A stretch of DNA of 64,000 bases. Source: Channa striata. Its lineage: Eukaryota > Chordata > Actinopteri > Anabantiformes > Channidae. The DNA is taken from assembly GCA_033026295.1 (NCBI GenBank), contig CM065183.1:13060657-13124656 (forward strand). Direction: 5' to 3'. The notes below the pieces were generated by a model. It searched no databases, was not told the origin of the DNA, and was given only the letters and a program-made list of their open reading frames with translations. The position numbers and the translations under genes were made by a program. Shown in pieces: positions 1 through 15,000 of the stretch (position 1 is the stretch's first letter; every line of letters starts with the position of its first letter).

Positions 1-88
1 AAGCAGTTCTTTGATGTAAACTACTCACACATCTACTATGTCTTCTTTGAGAACTTTGTCACCATTGAGGTCAGCCTCAAGCAAAAAG
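1..88 (+). CDS. ralgapa1: ralgapa1 window exon 1 (left-truncated)
   Basis: The exon is open from base 1 and reads KQFFDVNYSHIYYVFFENF onward, matching the alpha-1 N-terminal region around human residue 43. It ends at AAG|GTAAGT in phase 1. The true exon start and the initiation codon lie outside the window. Confidence 0.93.
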
Positions 89-3000
89 GTAAGTTTAAGT
101 GAAAGTCAATGTCCAGAATAAAGCTTAACCAAGTGTAGCTAATAATGCTACATTGCTTGGTTTGTTGAAGCTATTCTCTGTCTTTCAGGTCACAAGTCCC
201 AGAGAGAGGAACTGGACTCAATTCTCTTTATATTTGAGGTAATGGAATAATACAACTTTTCTTCATAACATGAAAGTAAAGAGAAAATTGTTATATAATA
301 GGTATAACTCTGGAGCTGCTGGGCTGTCAGTTTACAGTGAACTGCTGTATTACTCTGTTTTATGAGATGGGGACATGGGTCAAACCTCTCTATCTTACTT
401 CAATGAATGTGTGTAATATTTTACATCTCTAAAAACCTGTGACTCGAGATAGTTTAGGCTTTTTGGTTTTACATTACAAGTTGTTTTGCTGAACATTATG
501 ATGATAATTCTCCCACAGCATTTAGTCATCTAGAGAAGATAAGAATAATTTAGACAATTTAGGACTGTGCAAATGGACATGAATAAAATGTATTGTGATT
601 TTTGTATTTTTTTTTTTTTTTTTTTTTAGGAGAGATGGAATGTTTACTTGTTATATTTTCAGTGTAGCTACATAACAGAACCTTGGTATTAAATAAAATT
701 CCACGAGCTCCTACTTTCTCTAGGTGGTCCTGGTCAGTACCATAGCACTAGCTGGTATTGACCTCAGAGTAAGACCTCTGGCATTTAGTAACGTTCAGAA
801 CAATTGGTGCTTAGAATAGCTTGGATAAGATAGCGGTATGCATGTTGCTGCCCTCATTTTAGCCCTTCACAATAAAAACAATCCACTTTTCATTCAACAA
901 CCTACAGACCTGTAGTCAGTATTTAGCTAAATTACTATGCTAATATAGATTTTCCCTGATATTTATAAGGTATGCAATGAAATAGGGACTGCACAAATAA
1001 CTGATTTTATATGAATTGCCTATGAATGTGTATAATGACTTATATGTTTTGGTATAGTTAAACGGGAGGTAAATGGGAAACCAGTAAACTGATAATCATA
1101 ATTGCTCTCAACTTGTATATTATCCCTTCTTAGTTGAAAGCCTATCTCTAGAATTTACTTGTAATGATTAGATTTTAATCTTTGTTTTGCCTTCAGAAAA
1201 TCCTCCAACTCCTTCCAGAGAGAATACAGAGCCGATGGCAGTTCCACAGCATAGGTAGCTCACGCATACCTATACTCACTTTCCCTGAAATGTGTTACAG
1301 TTGTTCTTATGCAAGTGTTGCAAGAGATCAGATTGTCGCAGAAAACTATGTGGTTGAATCAGGTTTAACTAGTTTTGACAGAGACTGTGATCATAGAAAG
1401 CTTACTATTTTGCTAGATATTTTTATGGAAACCTGACTTTCTCTATTTTCTCAGATATAAATTAATGTTAAGGCAGCTATTAATTTATTCAGCGCTTGCA
1501 GTCTTGGCTTATGTTCCCAATGCTCCACACTTTTAAATGACCAGGTTGATGTGGGTTTCTGTCACAGGCCTGATCCTTAAGAAGCTGTTACACACTGGAA
1601 ACTCTTTAAAGGTACCTGCTCTGCTACTTGTAATAGCCATGTATACATATAAGCTAGAGCCTAAGAAAGAACCTAAATGCTGCATGTAACATTCTTAAGT
1701 TCTCAATTTCCGTGCAACTCATTTAGATTCGTCGTGAAGGTGTGCGCCTGTTCCTGCTGTGGATGCAGGCCTTACAAAGTAATGCGGAGCGTGAGCAGCT
1801 CTGCATGTTTGCATGTTTGATTCCTGGTTTCCCAGCTCCACTGTGCCATGGGACTCCACGCACCCTGGACACTCTGATCAACCCAACGCTGACTTTAACA
1901 GAGCGTTAGTAGAAAAACACACACACATGCACACATACACACAGTGAGGAAAGGCTCATAAGTGCCTTCAGCATTCAACTTTAATTCTCAGGTGATGGTC
2001 ATGGTCATTTATCAGGATAAGATCTCTTGGATATGATTTGGAACTACACAAATGTTTACTCAAAGTTAGTATAAATATTAGACAAATCACAACATATTTT
2101 ACATTTTAACCTAAAAATGTATTTTTTCTACCCTTGCAGCCCAGGTGACTCCAGAAGAGATCACTCCACTGGTTCCTCCACAGTCAGGTGACAAGAACCA
2201 GGAAGACCTCACAGCCTATTTCCTGGAAGCACTACTGAAATACATGGTAAACCAGGTATTATCTTTATTTCTTACTAACACAGCTAACACTACATAAAGA
2301 CTCCTAAGGCTGTTCTTATTAAACATATGGAAAGCAACAAGGTCTGTCTGTCATTATCATTTGCAAACTGAGCAATTTATTTCATCTCTAAATGGTGTCA
2401 CTAATGCCCTTGAATACAAATGTCATCCCTTATTGACACACACTGTCTTTGTTCTCATATTTCCTCTTCTTTCTGTTGCATACACATGCATGCGTATAAC
2501 ATTCTCTTCTGAAACAATGGTGCTCGTCACCACTTGACCCCGTTTTGTGTGTAATACTCCTTTTTTTTTTTTTTATAACACAGGCTTGTTTGTCTTCGTG
2601 TGTGTCTGTTTTTTAGGCCAAGTCTCTTGAGTGGCGTTGTAAAGAGAACCACGAACGTGGCTTCAGCTTCCTCTTTGGTCACTTCAGGAAGTTTTACCTT
2701 CCTCATATATTTCCTAACTTTGCCATGGAAACCAGCCTCTACAACCCCATACTAGGTCAGTACATTGAACTCACTCAGCCTTACTGGGTACTGGAAAAGT
2801 ATGCCGCCAATATTATTAAATAGTTTTGTAACCACATAAATAAAGATCATCTTTTCTTGTAGATGTGCCTCCAATGCGTGTTAAGCCGTACTACAGTGTC
2901 GTGCGCAGGGAACAGGATGGTGGTGAACCGTTGTACTGCACCAAGGAGAGCTTCCTTCAGGCACGAGTCATCTTCATCCGTTGGCTGGTTTCTTTCTGGC

Positions 3001-6000
3001 TTGAGCCGCGACCCAACACACACACACACATCCCAGGAACAGAAGGAGAGAATGTCCCCAAGAACATACAGGTACGTAAAATTCATATATTTAGTTGTTG
3101 GATGTGAGATTTGTACTGTTATGTCAACTGAGTAAAATGAATCTGCTCATCCAACCAGATCATCTTCTGTGTATCCCAGACACAGGAACTATTTTTTCTG
3201 ATAATTTTTCTTTAAAATCAGGTATAACAACAATTGTGTTGGTAAAAACTTGTTAATGTTAGTCGCCACTTAAATGACAATTAACATTCTATTTGTTGTT
3301 CTGCTGATTTAATTTTTTTTCTAACTGTGTAATCCAACTCTTGACCTTCAGCGGGCAGCAGCCGGTCTAGCAGCTCGCGCTGCAGGCAGCTCTGAAGACA
3401 GCAGTGGAGGTGGGATTCGCTCTGATAGCCACCTGGAAGGGAGCGGAGTCTTAGGTGGGCCAGGAGGAAGCAGCATTGGGCTATCAGGTGGTTCAGTGGT
3501 TGGAGGTGAGCCAGAACAGAGCCATTCCAACACATCAACACTAACAGAGAGGGAACCAAGCTCTTCCTCACTCTGTTCCATGGATGAAGAACAGCTGACA
3601 GATATGGAAGTGGTCAGAAGAGTACTGACCAGCACCAGAACCAATGTCAACTTCATCACAGAGATCTTTAGACAGGTATAGGAGATTACAATTGCATGCC
3701 TTATCAATTCCAATGTGTTACATCTTTGACAAGAACTTCTGCATTGTTTTGTCTGCATTTGAAGTGGATCTCTGTAAAATTTGTTAAATCTAAAATATTA
3801 GATTGTATGTATTCAGTTTTTTAGTATTCCTTGTCCGCATTTGGTTTGTTTTCATTTGTCTTTTACAACAATTTCTCCCTGGAGGAAACATGTTATAAAC
3901 GTGATTACTTGATATTTATTTGTCTCACTTCACATATATAGGCATTTCTTCTTCCCATGTGTGAGGCAGCAGCGATGCGAAAAGTGGTCCGTGTTTACCA
4001 GGAATGGATTTCCATGGAAGACAAGCCAGTGTTTATGAAGGAGCCAGAAGAGGGGCCTTATCCCATTGCTACATCTAGCAGTCTGGATTCAGGGTCTCAG
4101 CTCGGAGACAAAGATGATGAGGTGAGGATTTCATAATACATTTCAACTTTCAAATAAGTGTTAGGCCAAGGCAGCAGATTTCTCACATCTGTTAAACAGG
4201 TTAAGACCTAGAGTCTCTGTATTGAATGGATAATATTGCTCAATTTCAACCATTCCATTAAAATATTAAAGCCAAGAATTATTTTCTCTAGTCCTCTACA
4301 ACCGTTGATGTCTGTCAGTGTGCAACTGTTACCTTGTTTGCCTGTGCTTCATGATCTCTGTTGTTCTCTAGAAATGGTTACACATCAGCCATATAGGAAT
4401 TCTCCACTGTGTGACATATTTAATCGTTCTAGCCTTGTTGTTAAAATGTTTCTAAAAATATAATTCCCCAGAGTTGCCATTATTCCAGCATAGTTGACTG
4501 GTTTAACACAGACCTCTGTGCACATAATGGTGACTCAGACCATGCAGGGGGATTTTTTTTTCTGACAACAAGTTTTGGAATGAAGAAACGTGCATCCCAA
4601 CCAACACAGGGCTGAGCAGCTGCTACTGATTTCGCCGTCACTATTGGCCAACCTGACCTGGTCCCAAACACGCGTTGTTAGTTGTAGGGGAACCTAAGCA
4701 CTCGCAGGAAACCTATGCAGACAAGGGGAGAACATGCAAACTCCACACAGAAAGGCCCCTTCCGGCCCAGGAATCAAACCCGGGTCCTTGTTGCTTTGAG
4801 GCAATGCTAAGAAGTAGCCACTCTTCCACCGCACTGCTCAGTGGTTATTCCCTTCATTTATACTGCATTTCATTTTTGTTTGACAATTTTTTTACTCCAG
4901 ATAATGCAGCCATCATCTCTACAGCTAATAGGGCTGAGGGTGGTAAAGCCAATCTCAGCTGACATTAGGCTGTACCTCAGCTTTTGCGATTGGGATAGGT
5001 TTGCAGACTTACTGTGGTTCACTTCTGGGGAAGACTATTTCATGCCATAGAATTGGAAGCTGACCCTGTCTTAGTGCAGGAAATCATGTATATTTTGTAT
5101 AGCACAATATACTGCTATAAAAAATTCAACACTTGCCCCTATATATACTGAAGTACAAGTAAAATTAGATTTTTTTTTAAAACAATGGTGCACTTACACA
5201 TAAAATCTACTTTGTTACAGTAATATGAGTAAATATAATTTATTACTTCCACCTCTGCACACTGACACTAAACATGAGTTGGGATGACCAGAAATATGGC
5301 AGAGCTACAGTAAATCAAACTATTGGTTTATATTCCTTTTTCTTTAGGGAATGAGCAAAGTGATTGACAGTGAAGTACTGGAGTACAGAGTTCATGCTGG
5401 AGTTCAGACTACACTACAGGTAATATTTCTGTCTTTCTGTCTTGAATATGTACACAAGAGTGTAACTGCATCATTTTGTTAGCTTGCGAAAGTGGTCCAA
5501 GCATGGTTTTAATCATTTTTGTGGGTTGATTGCTTGTCTCCTTTTCAGGTTTTTATCACCCACTCATCCAACGTTTTTCTTTTGGAACCAGCCAATGACA
5601 TCAAGATCCTTTTAGAGGAACACGTCGACATGTGCAAGCGAGTCCTGAACATTTATCGCAGCCTTGTCATGCATGAAACTATGGACCAGAAAACATGGTA
5701 AAAACAAGCTGCACTTGTTGTGTTTTGGGAGATTGTGTAAAGTCTTTTATTTATTCAAACAAAGCTCAAATGATCCTTCATGTCTGCTTACCTCTGTTAA
5801 TTAATAAAGTAGAAACATTTTTTAGCTTTAAGAATTTTTGTATTGGTTTGTAGGGAGCAGATTTTACTTGTTCTGCTGAGGGTGACTGAGTCTGTGATGA
5901 AAAGACCTCCATCCATCATGCCTCAGGGCAAGAAGAACAACACATTGTCAGGCAGACTGGCTGGACCTATATTTCAGGTACATTCTTGACTTGATTATAG

Positions 6001-9000
6001 TATGAAAGAGCACAGGTACATTAAAAACAGTGAATTATGATTGATAAAACTGTTGCCATAATAAATTGGTCTGTAAACAAAATATTTGCTACAAAGAAAG
6101 TATAGCACATGTGCTTTATTATCTCTGTAGATAACACCTCTAAAACACATGATTCACTCATGACCATGTTGTAACACTTTGAAAAAACCAGAGTTTATTT
6201 GAATATGATCTTAGTCTTAGGTTTTTCACTAAGCTTCATCTCTTCTCTGTATTTGTGGTGCAGTGTTGGTAAAACACATAAAAACACTATTTCCCAAATG
6301 ATGTGATATTATTTCTTGCCAAATCTATTTTTCTGAAGACTATACAGGATAACTTCAGTCATTTTCTAAATTAATCATATTGTCCACAATTATCATAGAG
6401 ATGCTAAGGCCAACATTGAATTTGCTCCACTTATGTTTGATTGGTTGTTGGCCTTGTTTGTTGATAATGTGAAACTGGCGGACTGTAAAGAGTCTGAACA
6501 ACAATTACAAGGATCAGAGCATGCACTTTCTGAATATTCTGTCATGTCGTCTTTCTTGTGCAGACTCTGATAGTAGCCTGGATTAAAGGGAATTTAAATG
6601 TCTACATCAGCAGAGAACTGTGGGATGACCTCCTCTCTGTCCTCTCCTCTCTCACTTGTTGGGAAGAACTGGTCACAGAGTGGTCTCTCACCATGGAGAC
6701 CCTCACCAAGGTATTGCAAGCTGGTAATTTAAGCATGACACCTCCATGATACATGATACATTTGAGAAACAAATGATTTCTTTTCGATGGACTAGCAAAT
6801 GAAATGGTGGGTTAGTAGCTTTCCTTAGTGGGAAGTATTGACTGCTGTGACCTGAGTTTTTGTCATTACTGTTGCTGACTATGTCATGCACAGAAGTAGA
6901 AGATAAAAGTTCTCAGTTGAAAGAAGCATTCATTCCTGCCTTCTTGACTGTTCATTCTGCCTCTGTGTTCACTTTTTATTTTATTTCTCACATCCTTATT
7001 ACTAATGTGAGCAGGTTATTTTCAGAGACCTTATTGAGTAGTTTCTTCTTCTAGTAATTGTTAACCACATATTTTGTTTAATACCTAAGAAGTATGGTAA
7101 CATGAACATCTGTGCATATTTGTGTCTAAGGTGTTGGCGAGGAATCTCTACAGTGTAGATCTGAACGAGCTGCCTCTGGACAAACTCAGTGAACAAAAAC
7201 AGAAGAAACATAAGGGAAAAGGTTTGTCAGACTGCAACCCTCATTCAATTGAAACTCAGTTTCTAAAAGGAGGTCTGAATCAAATGTTAACTATCAAATC
7301 AGTATCAGAAAATCAAATAGCTAACTGCTCTCTAATATAGATATATATATATATATATATATAGATATACTCTACAGCTTCAATCTTCAGTTTTTTCTTT
7401 TGGCTGCCAGTTATTTTAGTAAATTTTAATAAAATATACAGTATACAGTTGAAAATTACACAGCATGAAACATCAGTTACTAAATATGACAACAATAGAA
7501 GTGCTCATCACATCTGCAAACCAGACCATTGTGTATATTTACTATAATCAAATGGTTGCAAACAGAAATAGAAAACGTACTTTAGTAAATGTGCTCTGGC
7601 ATATTCTCAACTTCTCTCTATACACCAGGTATTGGTTCAGAGGGCCAGCGGCAGGTTGTGGATCGTTCCTTCTCTAAAGGCTGGAGTAGAGACCAACCAG
7701 GCCAGGCAGCAGCCATGAGGCAGAGAAGCGCCACCACTGCTGGTTCGCCAGGCATTGAAAAGGCAAGAAGTATTGTCCGTCAGAAGACTGTGGGTTAGTA
7801 TTCCTCTGTTGTCTTCTTCGTGAGTGTGTCTGTGTGTCTGTGTGTGTGTAAGACAGACAGAGAGTGAGAGAGAGACTAAAGGCCTTCTTTGAAATACTGA
7901 AATAGCTGTAGAACTGTGTATATGGTCAGTCTTTTTTGTGAGTCTGTTTTATTTGAGTTGATGTCTCTTCTGCATATCTGTCTGAGAGGAAGTTGTGCTG
8001 TTTGCTTACTGTCATTCAGATTTCCCTCTACACTGTTGTTTATGTGAAGCCTTCGGCTGTGTCTGTCAGTGTTGTGAGAGAAATTATCACACCAGCACAA
8101 TGGATAAAAAGTCACAATACACTCTGAGTCCTCTGATACTAACCATTCTTACAGGAGTACACCTGTTTTTATCCAATTTTGTCTGTTGCATGATGTGTGT
8201 ATGTTTTTTCAGACGTATTCAAAAACACAGCCAAGATGTGTTTTGTAAATGTGCAAAAAATGCATTGTTGAGCCCCTTTGTGTCATGGGAGTTTTCAACC
8301 GTTTAGAGTGTCAAGCTGCCACCAGCCTCTCACTGTCTTTCTGTCATTCTAATCAGGCCATATTTTCCCTTGACCTTCTCTCTCTTTCCCTCGCCCACCT
8401 TTGAACCTTCATTTTGTGTTCAATGTCCTGTCACCCACTCTCTTCTATGTTTCTTTTGTCCTTTTCCTATTCTATCTTCATTTTACTCTCTCACTGTTTT
8501 CATTCTTTCACATTTCCAAATGCTTTTTTTTAATCCACTCACCTCTTCACCTCCCTTGAACACTGGCTTCCCATTCACTCTTTCCTTCCTCTTTTCCTTC
8601 TTCTGTCTCACACTCTTCCCCCTTTTCTTCTTTTTCTCTTCTATGATTCCCACTTCCTCAGCCCTGCGTAGCTGTTCTACGGGGGACTCTCTGCTGTCCT
8701 CAGCATTTATCCGCAGTGCTAAGAGTGCTCCTGCTCTGGCTCCGCCTCTTCCTGTCCTCCTTCACCACCACCACCCTTTACTACCCCCCCTTGCCGACAA
8801 GCTGGCAGGTACACTCTCTTTGCACTACCTGTCTGCCTGAAATGTGTACATATCAGTCGGAAAGTGCAACTATATGCCTGTGTTCCCATCTCTTATTACG
8901 TGTTTGTCTAATTAGGATCACTGAAGCAACAGTTAGCGTGTGCTCCAGAAGCAACCATCTATCCCTTTGTTATTGTAGCTAGGATAGTCTGTTTGAAGAG

Positions 9001-12000
9001 AGATGCACTTGAGAAATACTAACATCATTATGCAGCATTTCACAAACCTTTACAATATTGCTTAAAAGTTGCATGGATGCAAATGGATGGCTTTAATGTA
9101 CTGTAGTACCTGCTTGAGGTTAATTTTATATTTATTTTACAAATCTTTCACTAAGGTTTGATATTAAATTGTAAAATTTGCTGTAAATTTTTTTAAAGGC
9201 TGCAGGAGACAATGTATTTGTCTCTGTGGTTCACATGTTTGCTGTCTTCCTGCTTGTTAATTATCTGCCTGCAAACTTCAATTTTCCTTTGTAATTTTAT
9301 TTACTCCACATGTCTGCCATCTTTTCTTCCAAAGACAAGGATGTTTTCCCTTTGTTTCTTCTCTTCTATGTGACGTGATCTTTTCCTTGCATTTTGTTTT
9401 TTGGATGGCATTAAATAAGCTTGCCTGAGGTGATGTGTTAGTAATAACATGTGTGTTTGTTGCTTTTTATGTGTGTTTTTGTGAACGTCTATTATTAACG
9501 ACTTTTGATAATGGTTACAATTTTTTGCTTTGAATTTGATGAACCACGAGTCAGTGCATTCCTCTTGGGATATGACACTGCCTGCCTAGCAGCTGTCTTC
9601 AGATGGTTGTTCATCCACATTTTTGTTGATGTTAGACTGATCTCACCACTGAATGATTTAGAGTCGCAAATGAAATTGTAAGTAAGGGTTTTTTGTTTGT
9701 TAGCATCTGCATCCACCAACATTAGCTGGTGGATGCAGATGCTAGAAACTTGTTTCAGTCAGTGTTAAGCTAAATGCCATTGCAAAAAAAAGTCAATGAC
9801 TTCCAGGACTGCTACTTTCTCCTTCAGCCAGATTGTTAAACTGAAATCATTCTGATAGCTTCAGAAACTTCCAACCTGCTGCCATGTTTTCAAATATCAC
9901 AGTAGAATAATGAGCATATTTTGTGTCTATCTTTTTAAGGACTTTGCACATTGTGTTTACTCCCAGTTACCCCTCAACTAACCTCACTCACCTTCCTTTG
10001 TCTTCCCCAAATCACCAGACCTTGAGGACCCGCCAATCACGTTGACATCACGTACCTCACGGATGCGTCACTCCTCCCAGAGTGATGAGGCTCCTCCCAA
10101 CTCTTGTTCAGAGGTGTTTCAAAGCGGAGTTTGTGACCTGGACACCCCAGCCCCATCCTCCCTTGCAAGGAGCAGCAGTGCCTCTGACATCATGGAGCCT
10201 TTCATCGCTGAACGGGCAAAAGGTGAAGACCCCCAGAGGGATCCCACTTTATTGCCAAATCCCCTCTACCAACACTCCACTATTTCTTACTTACTCACAG
10301 CCAACAACCACGCAACTCAGCCACCCCCACACACCCTCACCTCCTCCTCTCCCCCCCCTTTCACCCACTCCAACAGTGTTGTTTCCTCAACCTCAGAGGG
10401 ACGAGATGATGTTAGTGCCTATGACCAGTTCTGGCTCCCCACTGGCTCTCAAAGTCAAATTTCTAGCTCTGATTGGGTAAACGACTGGGATTCGGCTTTC
10501 AACTTTTCATCTGAAAAGGAAATTGATCCAGAAGAGAATGAAATGGGGCCTGGCGCAGAGGATGATGATTTATTCTCATCTATTAGAGACTACCTCAACC
10601 AAAAAGGTGGTGAGAGGAAAGAGGAAACCAGAGAGAGAGAGAGTTGTGGTTATGTGTTAGAGAAAGGTATTACGTTGCCTACACCTGTGGAAACAGGGGT
10701 AGCTAGAAGCCAAGTAGAACACACAGGACAGTTAGTAGAGCCAAGACAGTTGGTAAGAGAGGTCAGACAGGTAAGTAAATCAGTGAGACACAGCAGTGTG
10801 GATTCAATAGAGGAGAGTGAGGCAGAGCAGCGCAGCATCTACGAGTGCTTAGAGTTGCAGTGTCAGTGGCCATCAGCCAGTACAAGGGGAAATGCTAGCT
10901 TAGAAAGGAACATTTCGGAGAAAAGGGGGGATGGGATTACAGAGAAGGCATTGAGATGTGAACAGAAATGTGACATGAGGAGGGAAATGGCAGATGAGAA
11001 ACAGCATGATGAAGCAGCAGCAAATGAGAGATCCAGTTTAATTAGACAAGAGTCTGGCACAGTTGAGTCCAGCGTTGAAGCAGATCAAATTCCCCAAACT
11101 ACAGATATAGGTAAAGCCAAAGTATCCCGTAGTAGCACCAAGAGGCATCACTCTGGGAGTGTTCATGTCAGCTTTCGGCCCTCAACGGAGTCTGTCCAGT
11201 TTCACAACCCCCTTGAGAGTAAAGAGGCCCACTGGAAGGCCAGGCTGCGCCGCCTCAGTCACTTCCACACACACAGCCACTCAGCTGGTGAAAGGCCAGG
11301 GACTGGTGTGGGTTCAGGGGGAAAGCTTGGAGCAGGGGGTGCAGGTAAGTTTGGATCTGTGGCTGGGATTAGCCATAGACCTGCGCACGAGAAACTAGCC
11401 TGTAGGACCTCTATCGATAACAGCGGGGCGGGGGGCACCGGAGGCCTGGAAAACGGGACTGGGCCTGGAGGGGACAAGGAAAAACAATATCCTGGATCCT
11501 GTAGAGGATCTGGCCTGGGTACTGAGGTTTACTCAGATCTATCATCAGGAAGTTCGTGTTCCTCAGCCTTATCCTCAGGAGTACGTGGCCGCTTGGGTCG
11601 TTCTGCTTTAAGATCTCGAGCCTCCCGCTCCCGCTCCCAGGAGCCAGGCAGCACCATCTCACGTCATCATCAGGGGGCTCTTCTTGGTGGTGTCTATAAG
11701 ACTGTGGTTCATGCTCTGTCCTCCAAACCCAGACCTCGAGGTCAGGGTTCATCCCAAGGCTCATCGCCTCAGCGGCAGGGCCGGGCAGCCATGGGTGATG
11801 CGTCACTAAGAGACCTCTACTCCCATGTTCTGGGCTACTTTGGACGAAAGACGACTACGCCAGGTGAGGATTGCAACGAACGAAGTACTCACAAAGGACA
11901 CAGCAGATACAACAACTGTGGAAAGACAAATACTCACAAACACAAACATCAACAACTCTCTTTTCCTTTTTGGCTGTTTTTTAACGCGTTTGTTATGATG

Positions 12001-15000
12001 GAATGATATTTTATGGCTGACACTCATCATCTCGCTGCTGGACTGAAATTCAACTCCCTGTTGATGTGTTTCCTCTTGAACGTAGCCCCTCCTCCAGCCT
12101 GCCTCCTGTCAAGGACCTACCCCTCCTCCTCTTCCCATACCTTGCCACTTGTTTCTCTACCTGAGAAGCCCCCCTTTCTCCTCCTGTCCTCTGTCTTTTA
12201 AGGGTTTTGGATTTTTAACCTTTTCTCCCGCTTTCTTCTTCCTCCACATCCTCCTCCCTCTCCTAAATGTTGCATGCGGCCTTTTTGTGCCTCCTTCACC
12301 TCCTTCCTGGACTCCAGCCCCTCTTCAGCTGCACAGAAGGGTACAACAGTCCACAAAAAAAAAACTACCTGTTGAAACGATAAAAGTGCCCAAAACAAAC
12401 CATAACAGGCATGGCTGTACACAGCACCCCAGAGTAAGACCCCAAGTGATTCATTGCATTTTCCATTTTCCAGTCCTTGTAACATTAAGTTTTACAGTTG
12501 TTAAAAGGTTAGTTTATAGACAATGAGTAATTTTAGAGTTTTTATTTTTAAACATTAAGGGAAAAAGCGCATTAGTATGTAGTGCAAACACTTTGCTGTA
12601 GTTTGTCCATAGACCACTAGATTGCAGTATAACACCTAATCTGGAATGTCCATTTTTGTGCTCTAATAGTGATATTCACATAGTTGGAATGGAAACGATA
12701 AATCAGGCAAATTCAAATCAGCTATGTGAAATGGAATTTTGCCTTACAAGTTGCCACAGGATAATAAGATTTTTAGTTTACGATTTTGACTCAGTAGGAT
12801 TCTTCCTACTGAGTCACAATCGTAAATACCTTGTTTCATTTATTCTCGCGATGGAAAGTTGCAGAACTGGGAATAATTTATCTTGTCTTGAGCATCTTGA
12901 GCTTGATACATAAACACAGGGATTCATAAACCGAATCTCTGATTTGGATTTACTGTTTCACAGTACTGTTTTTCCTTCACGTTGTTAAGGTGTGTTGTTT
13001 CCTGTCTTGTATGTATGTTTGTTGTGGTTTGTGCTCAGCCCATAAGCAAGAGCTTGCACAACCGAATGGGGAACTGCTCCAATGGAATGAGTAAAGCTCT
13101 TCAATTAAAAGGGAAGCCGGTGTCATTTTCTCCTCTGGTCCAGCTGCTGGAGCTTTGGAGTTGTGTACTTTGCTGCACTTCCTTTTACTGTACTTACATC
13201 ATAATATTTATGTATTTTGCTGAGTTACAGTCAAGTGTGAGAGTCTTAATCCTAAACTGAGTTTTCTATAGTTTCAAAGCTACTCTGAAATGCTTTGCTG
13301 CACAATGCTGTGTGGGCAAAATCCACTGAAGTGTTTCTGGCTTACAGTATTACATTTGAGGACCTTGAGGAGTCAAACGCAACGCCATAGGAGGTCACTG
13401 ATGGTCAGGCATAAATTGGCTCATTTCATCCCAAAAGGGTTTGTTACAGTTGCTAATCCTATAAGCAATGTTAGTACACAAAGGCAGTGTCAAAATTAAC
13501 TTTGCCAGCTTATAGAGCATTTTAACAATGTCTAGTCTACTTAGTTAAAGTGCTGTGTCAATACTTTAATGATGTCCTCATGATCTAAAATATCATGTTA
13601 TACCCTTCTACATATCTAAATATTTATTAGGATTTTATTTACACAGAAATGCCAGTAAGAAATCAAACTGGGGGGATTTTAAGACTAACGTATTGTATTA
13701 TACAGAAGTCTCAGTCCTGTCGCCGTTTGCATGGTAAATAGCCAGACAGTCATGTAGGCTGTGAGTTGAAATAGCTAGTTAAATGATATTTACTATGCAG
13801 GCTTTGGGAGACCTCTGGATAATATACTAATTGTACGTGTGAGTATTTCAAAATGTTAAAATTAACACTTAAGAACAGTTTATCACTTTAAAAGTTAACT
13901 TGAGCAGAATTCAGCTTTGGACTTTGTTAGACTGTGTTAAAAGTTTGTTCCTAACTTCACTTTCATGATATGATGTCACTCTCATACTGCAGTGTGATGC
14001 TGATCCTTCTAATATCCAGCTTCAAGTTTTTTGACAGAACGGAGTTGTGTTGACCTCAGTGGTTGAAAATTTTACGTTGTTGCACATCTCATTGTAACTA
14101 CTCAAAAATGATCTAGTGTTGCACCTGCATTGCAGTGAAGTTTGAACACAGTCTTATTCGGTTCTCTCGATGAAAGTGGAGGTTTCCAGTCCTAATCGTG
14201 ATGGAAACATGTGCAACAAGGTGAAAATTTCATCAGCCTTATTGATTAGAATTGTCATATTGAGTAACCAGGCTCTGTCAACTCTAAGCCACAACTTCAT
14301 GACTTCAAGATTAGTTGGTTAATACCTAAAGCAACAGATTCACTCTCATCTGACTTGGGGTTGATGGATGCTCACTATCATAATTTAAAAACTCACACTG
14401 ACTGCTGTCATCGCCTCCAAGCTAATAGCAACATAACTCATAGTAACTGCACTAATATAGCCCTGCGGTATGCTGCTTGTTTGAACCTAACAAGGTGATA
14501 ATCTCTTGCTCTCTGTGCATGGTGTGAATTAACTCCTGCATTGCTTTCTCTGGTGGGTTTTCATGTGCCTGCTGTGTTGTGGCTTTTTATTATTATTATT
14601 ATTATTTCTGACACCAGGCTCTGATAACTTTAAGGTCTACAGAACATACACAACAGGACAGTTTTTACTGTTCAGAAAAGCTCCATTTGTAAAATTAGTT
14701 TGAGCTTTTGTGTGGTCAGTGAGATCTTTTTTATTAAATCTCTATATGCCACTCAAGCATCATGCTACATAGGTGGTGTTAGGCACTGATACAAGTATCC
14801 CTAAGCAGATGCAAAATTTATTATTTATAGTTACCCACAGATTCGTCTCCAATTTAAGGGAGGTTATGTACATATAAACCTGGTACTGTCTTTATCATTT
14901 CTGTCACTATTTGTCTCCATCTTTCTGTGGGTCTGTAAGTCTTAATCTCTGTGTCTGTTTGCATGTTTCCATGTTTTTTTGTCATTTGAAATTTAATAGT

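Larger units (their letters stand above)
7794..10018 (+). other. Introns flanking cassette exon (2225 bp including it)
   Basis: Holds cassette exon 8662-8808, a long pyrimidine-rich tract before it (about 8345-8661), and a perfect 18-bp inverted repeat at 9701-9744. GT/GA-rich simple sequence lies at 7820-7875. No other gene is seen. Confidence 0.8.

Noticed and set aside
8370..8840. A 156-codon stand-alone protein gene
   Set aside because: Most of it is translation of the pyrimidine tract (Phe/Ser/Leu/Pro). Only 8662-8808 has exon boundaries and family similarity.
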